From Hydrogenophaga borbori (GTDB lineage Bacteria > Pseudomonadota > Gammaproteobacteria > Burkholderiales > Burkholderiaceae_C), in assembly GCF_003417535.1 (NCBI RefSeq), contig NZ_QVLS01000010.1:62001-126000 (forward strand): a DNA stretch of 64,000 nt. The letters are read 5' to 3'. The position numbers and the translations under genes are program-made. The notes beneath the pieces were generated by a model. The model ran no database searches, had not been told where the DNA came from, and was given only the letters and a program-made list of their open reading frames with translations. How positions within the stretch are numbered: the first letter of the stretch is position 1; each line of letters opens with the position of its first letter. Below are positions 1-8,439 of this stretch, one piece after another.

Positions 1-13
1 TGCAAACAGTCCC

Positions 14-922
14 TCAAAGCCCGCTCAGATCCCGCATCACCTCCTCGCGCAGCCAGCGGTGGGCCGGCGCGGCGTCCTGGCGGGCGTGCCAGTGCAGCCG
101 CACCTCGAAGCCCGCGATCGGCACCGGCAGCTCCACGGTGCGCAGCCGGCGCTCGCGCGCGTAGAGCTGGGCCACGCGCGAGGGCAGCACCACCACCAGG
201 TCGCTGTCTTCCAGCAGGCTGGGCAGCACCGAAAACTGCGGTACCAATGCCACCACATTGCGCTGCACGCCGCGCTCGGCCAGCGCGCCGTCGACCAGCG
301 CATGGCCCGAGGCCGGCGAGCTCACCATCACATGGCGCGCGCGGCTGAAGGTCTCCAGGTCGATGGACTCGCCCACGCCGGGGTAGTTGTCCGCCATCAG
401 GCAGACGTAGCGCTCATGGAACAGCAGCTGATTGCGCGTGTGCGTGTGCAGGCTGGGCAGGTTGCCAATGGCCAGGTCCAGGGTGCCGCGCGCCAGGTCG
501 TCCTGCAGGCCGCCGGACAGCTGCACGAATTCCACCTGGATGCGCGGCGCGATGGTCTGGAAGCGCCGCAGCAGCGGCGGCGTGAAGAATAGCGAGCCGA
601 TGTCCGACAGCGCGATGCGAAACCGCCGCGTGGAGCTGAACGGGTCGAAGGCCGCGTTCGCGTCCAGCGTGCCCTCGATGGCGTGCAGGGCCACACTGAG
701 CTGCTCGTACAGCCGCTCGGCCACCGCCGTGGGCACCAGGCCGGCGCTGCCGCGCGAGAACAGCCGGTCGCCATAGACCTCGCGCAGCCGCGCCAGCGAA
801 TGGCTGATGGTGGGCTGCGTGAGGCCCAGGCGTTCGGCGGCCTGGGTCACGCTGCGGGTCTCGTAGATGGCAACGAGGGCCCGGATCAGGTTCAGGTCGA
901 AGCGCGTGGGGTGGTGGTCCAT
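14..922 (-). CDS. LysR-family transcriptional regulator
   Basis: A 302-residue regulator with an N-terminal winged helix-turn-helix (about residues 5-65, with the typical stretch RSVTQAAERLGLTQPTISH) followed by a LysR effector-binding domain. An upstream in-frame start exists at 1030, but ATG at 922 begins the protein exactly where LysR proteins begin (MDHHPTRFDLNLIRALVAIY) and leaves a 110-bp divergent promoter region to the oxidoreductase gene at 1033. By the usual LysR arrangement it probably controls those genes; the inducer cannot be read from the sequence. Length is normal for the family. Confidence 0.9.
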   Translation of the reverse strand: MDHHPTRFDLNLIRALVAIYETRSVTQAAERLGLTQPTISHSLARLREVYGDRLFSRGSAGLVPTAVAERLYEQLSVALHAIEGTLDANAAFDPFSSTRRFRIALSDIGSLFFTPPLLRRFQTIAPRIQVEFVQLSGGLQDDLARGTLDLAIGNLPSLHTHTRNQLLFHERYVCLMADNYPGVGESIDLETFSRARHVMVSSPASGHALVDGALAERGVQRNVVALVPQFSVLPSLLEDSDLVVVLPSRVAQLYARERRLRTVELPVPIAGFEVRLHWHARQDAAPAHRWLREEVMRDLSGL

Positions 923-1032
923 CTTGTCCGTCGATATGTAACAAGGATGCCATGGATAGGTCTTCCGGTGGCCGCTCCCTAGCATCCCGGGATTGTCCGG
1001 CGCCCGCGCGCCACCCCTGGAGGCATTCAAGA

Positions 1033-3153
1033 ATGGAGCGATCGTTCGCTGCCGAAGTCCGGTCCCTGCGGCTGGGCGCCGGCGAGACTTTTCACGGCGA
1101 GGGCATTCTCGCCGTCACCAAGGCCCTGCTGCAGTCCGGCGTCAGCTACATCGGCGGCTACCAGGGCGCGCCCGTGTCGCACCTGATCGACGTGCTGGGC
1201 GACGCGCGCGGCCTGCTCGACGAGCTGGGCGTGTACTTCGAGGCCAGCGCCTCCGAGGCCGGCGCCGCCGCCATGCTGGGCGCGTCCATCCACTACCCGG
1301 TGCGCGGCGCCGTCACCTGGAAAAGCACGGTGGGCACCAACGTGGCCTCGGACGCGCTGTCCAACCTGGCCTCGGCCGGCGTCACCGGTGGCGCCCTGGT
1401 GATCCTGGGCGAGGACTACGGCGAAGGCTCCAGCATCATCCAGGAGCGCACCCACGCCTTCGCCATGAAGTCGCAGATGTGGCTGCTGGACCCGCGCCCC
1501 AACCTGGGCTCCATCGTGGACGCGGTGGAGCGCGGCTTCGAGCTGTCGGAGGCCAGCAGCACACCGGTGCTGCTGCAGTTGCGCATCCGCGCCTGCCACG
1601 TGCACGGCAGCTTCGCCTGCAAGGACAACCGCTCGCCGGCGGTGTCCATGCGCCAGCCCATCGAACAGCCCGCCTACGACTACGGCCGCATCAACCTGCC
1701 GCCCTCCATCTACCAGCACGAGCGCCAGAAGGTGGAGCAGCGCTGGCCCGCCGCCCTGCGCTACATCCAGGAGGCCGGCCTGAACGAGCGCTTCGACGGC
1801 GACCTGTCCGACGTCGGCCTGATCGTGCCGGGCGGCCTGTACAACGGCGTGATCCGCGGCCTGCAGAGCCTGGGCCTGGCCGACGCCTTCGGCGCCTCGC
1901 GCCTGCCGATCTACGCGCTCAACGTGGTCTACCCGCTGGTGCCCGACGAGGTGCTGGACTTCTGCCGCGACAAGAAGGCCGTGCTGCTGGTCGAAGAGGG
2001 CCAGCCCAACTACATCGAGGACGCGCTGCACGCCGTGCTGCGCAAGGCCGGCGTCGACACGCGCCTGCACGGCAAGGACATCTTCCCCATGGCCGGCGAG
2101 TACACCGGCGACGTGATGGTCGAGGCCCTGGCGCGCTTCGTCGAACAGGCCGCGCCCGCCGGCCTCGTCGCCGCGCCCATCGCCGCGATGGCCAAGGCCC
2201 TGCGCGAGCACAAGGCCCAGGCCAGCCAGGCCATCGGCGCGCCCGTGCCCACGCGCCCGCCGGGCTTTTGCATCGGCTGCCCCGAGCGGCCGGTGTTCTC
2301 GGCCATCAAGCAGATGCAGGAGAAGCTGGGCCAGGTGCACGTGAACGCGGACATCGGCTGCCACACCTTCGGCACCCTGCCGCCCTTCAACGTGGGCAGC
2401 ACCGTGCTGGGCTACGGCCTGGGCCTGGCCAGCTCATCGGGCGTGGGCCCGCTGCTGCCCAATCGCACCCTCAGCATCATGGGCGACGGGGGCTTCTGGC
2501 ACAACGGCTTCACCAGCGGCGTGGTCAACGCGGTCTACAACGGCCAGGACTCGGTGCTGGTCATCCTGCAGAACGGCTACACCTCGGCCACGGGCACGCA
2601 GGTGATCCCGTCCTCGCCCTCGCAGCCGCTGTCCAAGCCGCTCACGCTGGACATCGAGAAAGCCCTGCATGGCGTGGGCGTGAAGTGGATCCGCAAGGTG
2701 GGCAGCTACCACGTGGAAGAGATGCGCGACACGCTGGAAGAGGCCATGTCCACGCCCGAGGGCGGGCTCAAGGTCATCATCGCCGACGGCGAATGCCAGC
2801 TGGAGCGCCAGCGCCGCCTCAAGCCGAAGCAGGCCGAACAGCTCAAGCGCGGCGAGCGCGTGGTGCGCACGCGCTTCGGCATCGACGAAGACACCTGCAC
2901 CGGCGACCACTCCTGCATCCGGCTCTCGGGCTGCCCCTCGCTCACCATCAAGCCCAACCCCAGCCCGCTGCGCACCGACCCGGTGGCCAGCGTCAACAGC
3001 GCCTGCGTGGGCTGCGGCCTGTGCGGCGAAAACGCGCACGCCGCCGTGCTCTGCCCGTCTTTCTACAAGGCCGAGGTGGTGCAGAACCCCACGGCGTTCG
3101 AACGCTTCATGGCCCGCGTGCGCGGCGCCCTCATCGAAAGGCTGGCGGCATGA
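1033..3153 (+). CDS. iorA: indolepyruvate ferredoxin oxidoreductase, alpha subunit (TPP-dependent)
   Basis: A 706-residue 2-oxoacid:ferredoxin oxidoreductase alpha subunit. It has an N-terminal pyruvate-oxidoreductase-like domain, a thiamine-diphosphate domain with GDG at 484-486 and the partner Asn at 514, and a C-terminal ferredoxin-like region. The second iron-sulfur motif is complete (Cys 658, 661, 664, 674). The first shows only three widely spaced Cys (622, 628, 634), so it may be altered. ATG 1033 is preceded by GGAGG at 1019-1023. The family oxidatively decarboxylates aryl pyruvates to aryl-acyl-CoA with ferredoxin as acceptor. The partner subunit follows 61 bp downstream. The substrate is inferred from the family only. 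Confidence 0.85.
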   Translation: MERSFAAEVRSLRLGAGETFHGEGILAVTKALLQSGVSYIGGYQGAPVSHLIDVLGDARGLLDELGVYFEASASEAGAAAMLGASIHYPVRGAVTWKSTVGTNVASDALSNLASAGVTGGALVILGEDYGEGSSIIQERTHAFAMKSQMWLLDPRPNLGSIVDAVERGFELSEASSTPVLLQLRIRACHVHGSFACKDNRSPAVSMRQPIEQPAYDYGRINLPPSIYQHERQKVEQRWPAALRYIQEAGLNERFDGDLSDVGLIVPGGLYNGVIRGLQSLGLADAFGASRLPIYALNVVYPLVPDEVLDFCRDKKAVLLVEEGQPNYIEDALHAVLRKAGVDTRLHGKDIFPMAGEYTGDVMVEALARFVEQAAPAGLVAAPIAAMAKALREHKAQASQAIGAPVPTRPPGFCIGCPERPVFSAIKQMQEKLGQVHVNADIGCHTFGTLPPFNVGSTVLGYGLGLASSSGVGPLLPNRTLSIMGDGGFWHNGFTSGVVNAVYNGQDSVLVILQNGYTSATGTQVIPSSPSQPLSKPLTLDIEKALHGVGVKWIRKVGSYHVEEMRDTLEEAMSTPEGGLKVIIADGECQLERQRRLKPKQAEQLKRGERVVRTRFGIDEDTCTGDHSCIRLSGCPSLTIKPNPSPLRTDPVASVNSACVGCGLCGENAHAAVLCPSFYKAEVVQNPTAFERFMARVRGALIERLAA

Positions 3154-3214
3154 GCGCCGCCGGGCCGCTCCCCAGGCGCTCAGCCCTGCAGTGCGCTGCA
3201 CGAAAGGAAATCCA

Positions 3215-4699
3215 ATGACACAGGCCCTGTGCATCCTCATCGGCGCCATGGGTGGCGAAGGCGGCGGCGTGCTGTCCGACTGGCTGGTCGACGCCGCCAT
3301 GCAGGCCGGCTTCCCGGTGCAAAGCACCTCGGTGCCCGGCGTGGCCCAGCGCACCGGCGCCACCACCTACTACGTGGAGATCTTTCCCCAGCGCCGCGCC
3401 GAACTCGGCGGGCGCGAGCCCGTGCTCTCGCTCACGCCCACGGCGGGCCAGGTGGACCTGATGGTGGCGTCCGAACTGGTGGAGGCCGGCCGCGCCATCC
3501 AGAACGGCTACGTGCACCCGGCCAAGACCCTGCTGATCGCCTCCACCCACCGCGAGTACGCGGTGTCCGAGAAGGCCGCCATGGGCGACGGCCGCTTCGA
3601 CAGCGAGCGCGTGCTGCAGGCCGCGCAGGCCCAGGCCCGCGCCGCCGTGCTGCTGGACATGCGCGCCCTGGCGCAGCAGCACGGCACCGTCATCAACACC
3701 GTGCTGTTCGGCGCCATGGCCGGCTCGGGCGTGCTGCCCTTCTCGCGCGAGCAATGCGAGCAGGCCATCGAGCGCTCCGGCAAGGCGGTGCAGGCCAGCC
3801 TGCGCGGCTTCGCCGCCGGTTTCGAGGCCGCCTCGGGCCGCGTGCAGGCCAGCACCCAACTGACCGAACGCCTGCAGGGCACCGACCGCCTGCCCGCGCG
3901 CGCCCGCGCCTGGCCGGCCGCGCTGCACGAGGTGGTGGCCTCGGGCGTCGAGCTCACCACCCACTACCAGGATGCGCGCTACGCCGAGCAGTACCTGGAC
4001 GCCGTGGAGCGCCTGCTGGACGCGCAGCGCCGCCTGGGCCAGAGCGACTGGGCCGTGACGCGCGAGGCCGCGCGCTACCTGGCCCTGTGGATGTGCTACG
4101 AGGACGTGGTGCGCGTGGCCCAGCTCAAGACCCGGCGCGAGCGCCTGGAGCGCGTGCGCCGCGAGGTGGGCGCCAAGCCCAGCGACGCCCTGCGCACCAC
4201 CGAGTACCTGAAACCCGGCATCGACGAGATCGCCTCGCTGCTGCCGCCGGTGCTGGCCCGTGCGCTGCTCAAGGCCACCGAGGGCCGCGCCTGGCACCGG
4301 GGCCTGCTGGTGCGCACCGACACGCTGCGCGGCTTCCTGGTGCTGTGCGCGCTGCGCTCGTTCAAGGTCTTTCGGCGCCATGGATTCCGCTATGCGCAGG
4401 AACAGGCCGCCATCCAGCGCTGGCTCGACGCCATCGAAAGCCACCTGCCCGACCCGGCGGCGGCGCTGGAGATCGCGCTGGCCGGCAACCTGGTGAAGGG
4501 CTACGGTGAAACGAACCGGCGCGGGCACCGCAACCTCACGGCCTTGCTCGACGCGGCACAGCCCGGCACCCCGGCGCAGCGGCTGCGCGAGATCCGGCTC
4601 GCCGCGCTGGCCGACCCGCAGGGCAAACAGCTCTCGGGCGCGCTGGGCCGGCCGGTGGTGGCGCAGCCCATCCGCATCGTGCGGCGGCCGCAGGCCTGA
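3215..4699 (+). CDS. iorB: indolepyruvate oxidoreductase subunit beta family protein with C-terminal DUF6537-like domain
   Basis: A 494-residue protein. The first 190 or so residues are the gamma-type domain of 2-oxoacid oxidoreductases (MGGEGGGVLSDWL near the start, PGVAQRTGATTYY near 45). The C-terminal half resembles the helical extension found in fused indolepyruvate oxidoreductases (YLALWMCYEDVVRVAQLKT). Classical IorB is only about 200 residues, so this is the extended form. Start ATG 3215 has AAGGAA just upstream; an earlier in-frame start at 3191 lacks a good ribosome site. It probably forms the catalytic complex with the upstream gene product. Confidence 0.82.
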   Translation: MTQALCILIGAMGGEGGGVLSDWLVDAAMQAGFPVQSTSVPGVAQRTGATTYYVEIFPQRRAELGGREPVLSLTPTAGQVDLMVASELVEAGRAIQNGYVHPAKTLLIASTHREYAVSEKAAMGDGRFDSERVLQAAQAQARAAVLLDMRALAQQHGTVINTVLFGAMAGSGVLPFSREQCEQAIERSGKAVQASLRGFAAGFEAASGRVQASTQLTERLQGTDRLPARARAWPAALHEVVASGVELTTHYQDARYAEQYLDAVERLLDAQRRLGQSDWAVTREAARYLALWMCYEDVVRVAQLKTRRERLERVRREVGAKPSDALRTTEYLKPGIDEIASLLPPVLARALLKATEGRAWHRGLLVRTDTLRGFLVLCALRSFKVFRRHGFRYAQEQAAIQRWLDAIESHLPDPAAALEIALAGNLVKGYGETNRRGHRNLTALLDAAQPGTPAQRLREIRLAALADPQGKQLSGALGRPVVAQPIRIVRRPQA

Positions 4700-4789
4700 G
4701 GGCGGGCTCCGATACCGCCCCTGCCGCGCGGGTGGACCAGAGGCCATCATTCGGGCGGACCAAACTGTCTGTCCATCCTTCACCACGCC

Positions 4790-5257
4790 ATGGCCCCTCA
4801 CATCCGCTCTGCAACCACCAACGACGCCGCCGACATCTGCGCCGTGATCCGACGGTCCATCACCGAATGCTGCGTCGACGACCACCAAGGCGACGCCGAG
4901 TTGTTGAAAAGCTGGCTTCGCAACAAGACCGTGGCCAGCGTTGAAGCCTGGCTGAGGGACCACGAGGCCCATTGCATCGTGGGCGAGCGGGACGGCGCGG
5001 TCCACGGATTCGGCATGTCGCGCGGCGACCAGATTCTGCTCTGCTATGTGACGCCGGAGGCGCGCTTCACCGGCCTTGGCAAGGCCTTGTTGCAAACCCT
5101 CGAACGGCGCGCCGCCGCGCAAGGCCTGTCGACGCTTCGCCTGGACAGCACCCGAACCGCGGAAGCCTTCTACCGCCGCAACGGCTTCCTACCGACGGGG
5201 CCTGCCGTTCAAGCCTTTGGCTTGCGCGGACAACCCATGTCGAAGGCGGTGCGTTGA
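4790..5257 (+). CDS. GNAT-family N-acetyltransferase
   Basis: A 155-residue GNAT protein. The acetyl-CoA binding region is seen as VTPEARFTGLGKALLQTLER (about residues 86-105), a variant of the usual R/Q-x-x-G-x-G/A loop, followed by the family's C-terminal FYRRNGF motif (about 126-132). The substrate is unknown. It stands alone, 90 bp after the oxidoreductase gene and 94 bp before a YhhN-type gene on the same strand. Length is typical for a single-domain acetyltransferase. Confidence 0.85.
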   Translation: MAPHIRSATTNDAADICAVIRRSITECCVDDHQGDAELLKSWLRNKTVASVEAWLRDHEAHCIVGERDGAVHGFGMSRGDQILLCYVTPEARFTGLGKALLQTLERRAAAQGLSTLRLDSTRTAEAFYRRNGFLPTGPAVQAFGLRGQPMSKAVR

Positions 5258-5351
5258 TCGCCAGGCACCACGCACTGAGGGTCAGCCCTTGCATGGGGTG
5301 GCCGGCGGGCGGCTAAGCTCGCACCGCCCTTGGCCTGGCGACCTGCTTCCC

Positions 5352-5993
5352 ATGACCCTGCCCACCGCCCTGACCGCTGCCTGCGCAATGTTCGTGATCG
5401 CCCAGCTGGTGGTCGACCGGCTGCAATGGCCGCTGGCGCGGATGATCACCAAGCTGGGGGCCAGCACGTGCTTCGTCGCGCTGGCGATTGCCTTGGGTGC
5501 GATGGAATCGCGCTACGGCCAATGGGTGCTGGGCGCGCTGCTGCTGGGCTGGCTGGGGGACGCGCTGCTGCTGGGGCAGCGATCGGCCGCCTTCATGGCC
5601 GGGCTGGCGGCCTTCCTGCTGTCGCACGGCTTGTACGCCACGGCTTTTGCGGCCGGCCCGCTCAGCTGGCCGGCCATGGGCGTGGCGCTGCTGCTCGCGG
5701 TGGCGGCGGGCTTCGGGGTGCTGCGCTGGCTGCTGCCGCACACGCCGGGCGCGTTCAAGGGGCCGGTGCTGGCCTATGTGGGGGTGATCCTGGCGATGTG
5801 CGTGGCGGCCACGGGGCATGCGGTGGCGACGGGGCGCTGGATCGTGCTGCTGGGGGCGGTGCTGTTCGCCATCTCCGACATCGCGGTGGGGCGGGAGCGC
5901 TTCGTTCGGTCCTCGCCGACGAACCACCTGTGGGGGTGGCCGACGTACTTTGGGGCGCAGGTGCTGTTGGCGTGGTCGGTCGCAACGCCATGA
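5352..5993 (+). CDS. YhhN-family membrane protein (lysoplasmalogenase-like)
   Basis: A 213-residue, strongly hydrophobic protein with about seven or eight predicted membrane segments and family motifs WLGDALLL (about 65-72) and ISDIAVGRERF (near 175). The YhhN/TMEM86 family includes lysoplasmalogenases that cleave the vinyl-ether bond of lysoplasmalogens, but the activity of bacterial members is mostly unproven. ATG 5352 was chosen because translation upstream of it in the same frame overlaps the acetyltransferase gene and is not hydrophobic. The end of this gene marks the boundary to the accessory region. Confidence 0.8.
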   Translation: MTLPTALTAACAMFVIAQLVVDRLQWPLARMITKLGASTCFVALAIALGAMESRYGQWVLGALLLGWLGDALLLGQRSAAFMAGLAAFLLSHGLYATAFAAGPLSWPAMGVALLLAVAAGFGVLRWLLPHTPGAFKGPVLAYVGVILAMCVAATGHAVATGRWIVLLGAVLFAISDIAVGRERFVRSSPTNHLWGWPTYFGAQVLLAWSVATP

Positions 5994-6038
5994 CGCGCAC
6001 CATCCAGATACCCCGCTCTCAGGCCAAGGGGCAGGCCC

Positions 6039-6137
6039 GGCAAAGTGCTGCTGGAGTTCTGGATCGGTGGTGTCCCATCCACCCAGGCAAAAGACATCGC
6101 CCAGGCCATTGCCATGGCCAAAGGCCACGAGGAGTGA
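6039..6137 (+). pseudogene. remnant of the C-terminus of a RelE/HigB-like toxin
   Basis: The frame ending in TGA at 6135-6137 encodes about 32 residues reading KVLLEFWIGGVPSTQAKDIA and onward to GHEE. This resembles the C-terminal end of addiction-module killer proteins of the RelE/ParE superfamily, which usually read LLLL-CGGDKSTQ-KDI-A. No start codon or upstream toxin domain is present in this frame, so only the tail survives. A remnant of the matching antitoxin begins 6 bp later, in the order toxin then antitoxin that is usual for this family. The assignment is by remembered family pattern. Confidence 0.5.
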
Positions 6138-6142
6138 ACGCC

Positions 6143-6331
6143 ATGCGAAAAGCCGAACCCGCCAACAAGCGCAAGACCAAAACCAGGCCGTACGACGTGG
6201 TGGCGTACCTCAACAGTCCCGAAGACATGGCCGCCTACCTGGACGCCTGGCTCGCCGAAGCACCCGACGACGCTGCCGGCATCGCCCGTGCCAAGGGCGT
6301 GCCACAGGTGGCCAAGGATGCGGGCCTTAGC
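6143..6331 (+). pseudogene. truncated antitoxin of an addiction module (HigA-like)
   Basis: From ATG 6143, about 63 residues match the N-terminal part of a common addiction-module antidote family: TRPYDVVAYLNSPEDMAAYL, then APDDAAGIARAKGVPQVAKD. The family normally has about 8-10 more residues between DDAA and the ARAKG segment and then a complete helix-turn-helix, SREGLYKAL-like. Here the internal residues are missing and similarity stops at DAGLS (6331), after which the frame runs on without a stop through unrelated sequence to 6823. It is therefore a broken antitoxin paired with the toxin tail upstream. Confidence 0.6.
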
Positions 6332-6482
6332 TTCGTGTCGGCCGCGCCCATGGCGGCGGCCCTTCTCCACACCACTAGACTCTCACCTCTGCCGCTGAAC
6401 CGCGCGCGGCCTGAAGCGCCATGCCACGGCCGGTGCGCGCAACCCACCCCACCGCCACCCCCCCCCATTTGCAGGAGCGCCT

Positions 6483-6914
6483 GTGTCCAACCCACCCCAC
6501 AAAGACACGTCCAAGATGAGCTCGACCGAACTCCGCGAATACGCGGAGCGCTTGATGAAACAGGCCGAGGAACAGGCGACGAAGGAATTCGAATCCACGC
6601 TCAACTTCCTGTCGGACAAGCTCAGTCTGATGGGCAAGACGAAGAAGGACGCCGTCATCCATCTCATCAAGATGATGAAGTCCCACGAGGCGGAGGAGAC
6701 GCTGGCCGAGCTGGCGGAAGGCGCGGGCTTCACCAGCCCCCGACGGGCCAAGGAGCGCGGCGATCTGGACAGCGAGGGGAATGCACCGGAGATCGGTGTG
6801 ACCTACCAATTGCCCACGGGTGAAACCTGGAGCCGCAAGAGCAAGGTGGGGGCGACGAAGCGTGAGTTTGCGGCGTTTGCGAAGACGACGACTTGGGGGG
6901 CGATGAAGGTTTGA
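6483..6914 (+). CDS. hypothetical protein, possibly H-NS-like
   Basis: A 143-residue protein starting with GTG 6483 (an in-frame ATG lies at 6516). Residues about 12-75 are rich in Lys and Glu and look helical or coiled-coil. The C-terminal part contains YQLPTGETWSRKSKVG (about 106-121), which loosely recalls the DNA-binding loop of H-NS-like proteins (Y-x-x-P-x-T-G-x-T-W-S-G-x-G-R). The second half of that motif is not conserved, so the assignment is tentative. AGGAG at 6473-6477 is a plausible ribosome site for GTG 6483. It lies directly after the decayed toxin-antitoxin genes, in the accessory region. Confidence 0.5.
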   Translation: MSNPPHKDTSKMSSTELREYAERLMKQAEEQATKEFESTLNFLSDKLSLMGKTKKDAVIHLIKMMKSHEAEETLAELAEGAGFTSPRRAKERGDLDSEGNAPEIGVTYQLPTGETWSRKSKVGATKREFAAFAKTTTWGAMKV

Positions 6915-7054
6915 GGGGGTAAGCGGCTGCTTCTGCAGCGACCGAACTCTGACATCAAGCGGTCGTTCAGCGTGTGCAACGAAGAGCAACTTGAACGGTC
7001 TAGAGCGCCCGCAGATCGCCATCAAAGACCGTATTTGCGGGCTACTGGGCTTGC

Positions 7055-7273
7055 TCAGTAGTGCGGTGGCAATTCGTCGCGCAGACTGCGAAAGACGGGG
7101 GCGCCGTCAGCCGTGGGCATCTGGTTGCGCAGCGTGGAGAGCTCAGCGGTGAGGCGATTGATCTGGGCCTGTTGGCGCGCGACGATCTCGTTGAGCGTGT
7201 CCAGTAGGTCTTCGGCGAAGCTCGCCTTGATCTCGAGATGGGTGAGGCGGGCATCAGCGTCGGTGGGTTCCAT
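7055..7273 (-). CDS. slyX: SlyX-family protein
   Basis: A 72-residue protein of the SlyX family. The N-terminal half is a predicted coiled coil (LTHLEIKASFAEDLLDTLNE, about 10-29, then IVARQQAQINRL) and the C-terminus ends in the family signature LPPHY. Function is not well defined in any organism. It is isolated here, on the opposite strand to the neighbouring small genes. Confidence 0.88.
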   Translation of the reverse strand: MEPTDADARLTHLEIKASFAEDLLDTLNEIVARQQAQINRLTAELSTLRNQMPTADGAPVFRSLRDELPPHY

Positions 7274-7415
7274 CGGCAGTATTGTCTCGCGTCACGCGGT
7301 TGACCAACGCGCTAGGAGGCTTGGGCGGAGCGGCAACCTCCTGGGTCGATGCCCACGCCTCTCCTGCTGGATTTGGGTCCCACATCAGCCGCTTCGGGCT
7401 CAGTTCAGTCTCACC

Positions 7416-7443
7416 TGGCATGGCGGCCATCGGCCAGAAGCGG
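7416..7443 (+). repeat. copy A of a short conserved element upstream of small genes
   Basis: Contains the core TCGGCCAGAAGCGG (7430-7443) preceded by TGGCATGGCGGCCA. The same core occurs upstream of other small genes at 7690, 8382 and, on the minus strand, 9337. It ends 20 bp before the start codon of the 59-residue protein at 7464. Confidence 0.7.
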
Positions 7444-7463
7444 AAGTTGTCACAGGAGGCGCC

Positions 7464-7643
7464 ATGGCAATCGAGGAGGGCTTGCTTTCACTGCTATTCG
7501 ACGCCCCAGCGACTGCACTCAGCGAGGTGCTCCGTCGCCACTTCGCACTGAGTCAAGAAGCAGCAGACCGCATCGCAGTGACCTGTCTGTTGTTGTTCAT
7601 CGTGGGCCTGTGCTTCTTGGCTTGGTTTCTCTACAACCAGTAG
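7464..7643 (+). CDS. small single-span membrane protein
   Basis: A 59-residue protein beginning MAIEEGLLSLLFDAPATA, with one membrane segment near the C-terminus (TCLLLFIVGLCFLAWFLY). GGAGG at 7455-7459 is well placed before ATG 7464, which supports translation. No family is recognised. It lies directly downstream of repeat copy A and belongs to the run of small orphan genes in this region. Confidence 0.6.
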   Translation: MAIEEGLLSLLFDAPATALSEVLRRHFALSQEAADRIAVTCLLLFIVGLCFLAWFLYNQ

Positions 7644-7689
7644 GGTCGGGCCTTCCGGAAGCGATGGCTCATCAACTGAGCCAGTCTCA

Positions 7690-7724
7690 GCTAGCATGAC
7701 GGTCTTCGGCCATGAGCGGTCATT
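7690..7724 (+). repeat. copy B of the short conserved element
   Basis: Begins GCTAGCATGACGG and continues TCTTCGGCCATGAGCGG, a diverged version of the core seen in copies A and C. It ends about 28-32 bp before the start of the lipoprotein gene at 7752. The GCTAGCAT part is shared with copy C and could include a -10 hexamer (TAGCAT). Confidence 0.65.
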
Positions 7725-7751
7725 GGATTTATATACATGCGAGGAGAGACG

Positions 7752-8324
7752 ATGATCAATATGGGGAAGGTGTTTCGCTCAATAATTTTTGTCTCCAGCA
7801 CCTTTTTACTCACCGGGTGCATAGCAACCTATACACCCCCTCAATCCAATTCGGAGACGGCGCGCTTACGGGTTGCGCAGGCCTCGAGAGGGGTTCAAAC
7901 GATGGTTTTGGCCGCGCCGGAAGGCTGCTTGGGACCGCATAACAGCGATGGGTTCGGCCAGAAGATTGCGATACTTGAAGGCTCGGTAAAGCATCTGCAA
8001 ACTCAATCGAGACCTCTGCTAGGCATGCCTTTACCCCCTGTTCTGCCTGGGGACATGGTGGAGACCACGGTGTTGGCCGGAAAGCCATTTTCCCTTGCCG
8101 TCAATTTCACTGCCTCGTTTGCTGGCTCCAACGTAATTGGTACGACCGAAACATACTGCATTACCGGTCTTCAGTTCATTCCAGAGGCAGGTGCTGACTA
8201 TGAGGCGATGTTCAATATCGATGGTCGTAGATGCTCACTATCATTGACAAGACTAGCGCCTCACCTGCCGGCTCCCTCACGTGTACCTGTTCGATCAGAG
8301 CCGCTTAAAAGTTGTTCGCGTTGA
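7752..8324 (+). CDS. orphan lipoprotein
   Basis: A 190-residue protein with a lipoprotein signal peptide: short charged start, hydrophobic stretch, and lipobox LLTGC with Cys23 as the predicted lipidated residue. The mature part has three or four further Cys (CLGPHNSDGFG near 59, YCITGLQF near 137, RRCSLSL near 159, and one close to the end), suggesting disulfide bonds in the periplasm. No family is recognised. Base composition is clearly lower in GC than in the flanking core genes. ATG 7752 is preceded by GAGGAGAG. Confidence 0.7.
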   Translation: MINMGKVFRSIIFVSSTFLLTGCIATYTPPQSNSETARLRVAQASRGVQTMVLAAPEGCLGPHNSDGFGQKIAILEGSVKHLQTQSRPLLGMPLPPVLPGDMVETTVLAGKPFSLAVNFTASFAGSNVIGTTETYCITGLQFIPEAGADYEAMFNIDGRRCSLSLTRLAPHLPAPSRVPVRSEPLKSCSR

Positions 8325-8381
8325 CCCGCATACGCAATCGACGCGTGTCTCGACAGCTGCTTTGGGCACGGTCCAGCTTGA

Positions 8382-8415
8382 GCTAGCATGGCGCTATCGG
8401 CCAGAAGCGGGCATT
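8382..8415 (+). repeat. copy C of the short conserved element
   Basis: Begins GCTAGCATGGCGCTA and continues with the exact core TCGGCCAGAAGCGG (8397-8410), then GCATT. It ends 29 bp before the start codon of the secreted protein gene at 8440. It shares the first nine bases with copy B and the core with copies A and E. Confidence 0.7.
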
Positions 8416-8439
8416 GAATCCATAGGCCTTGGCTCCTCC

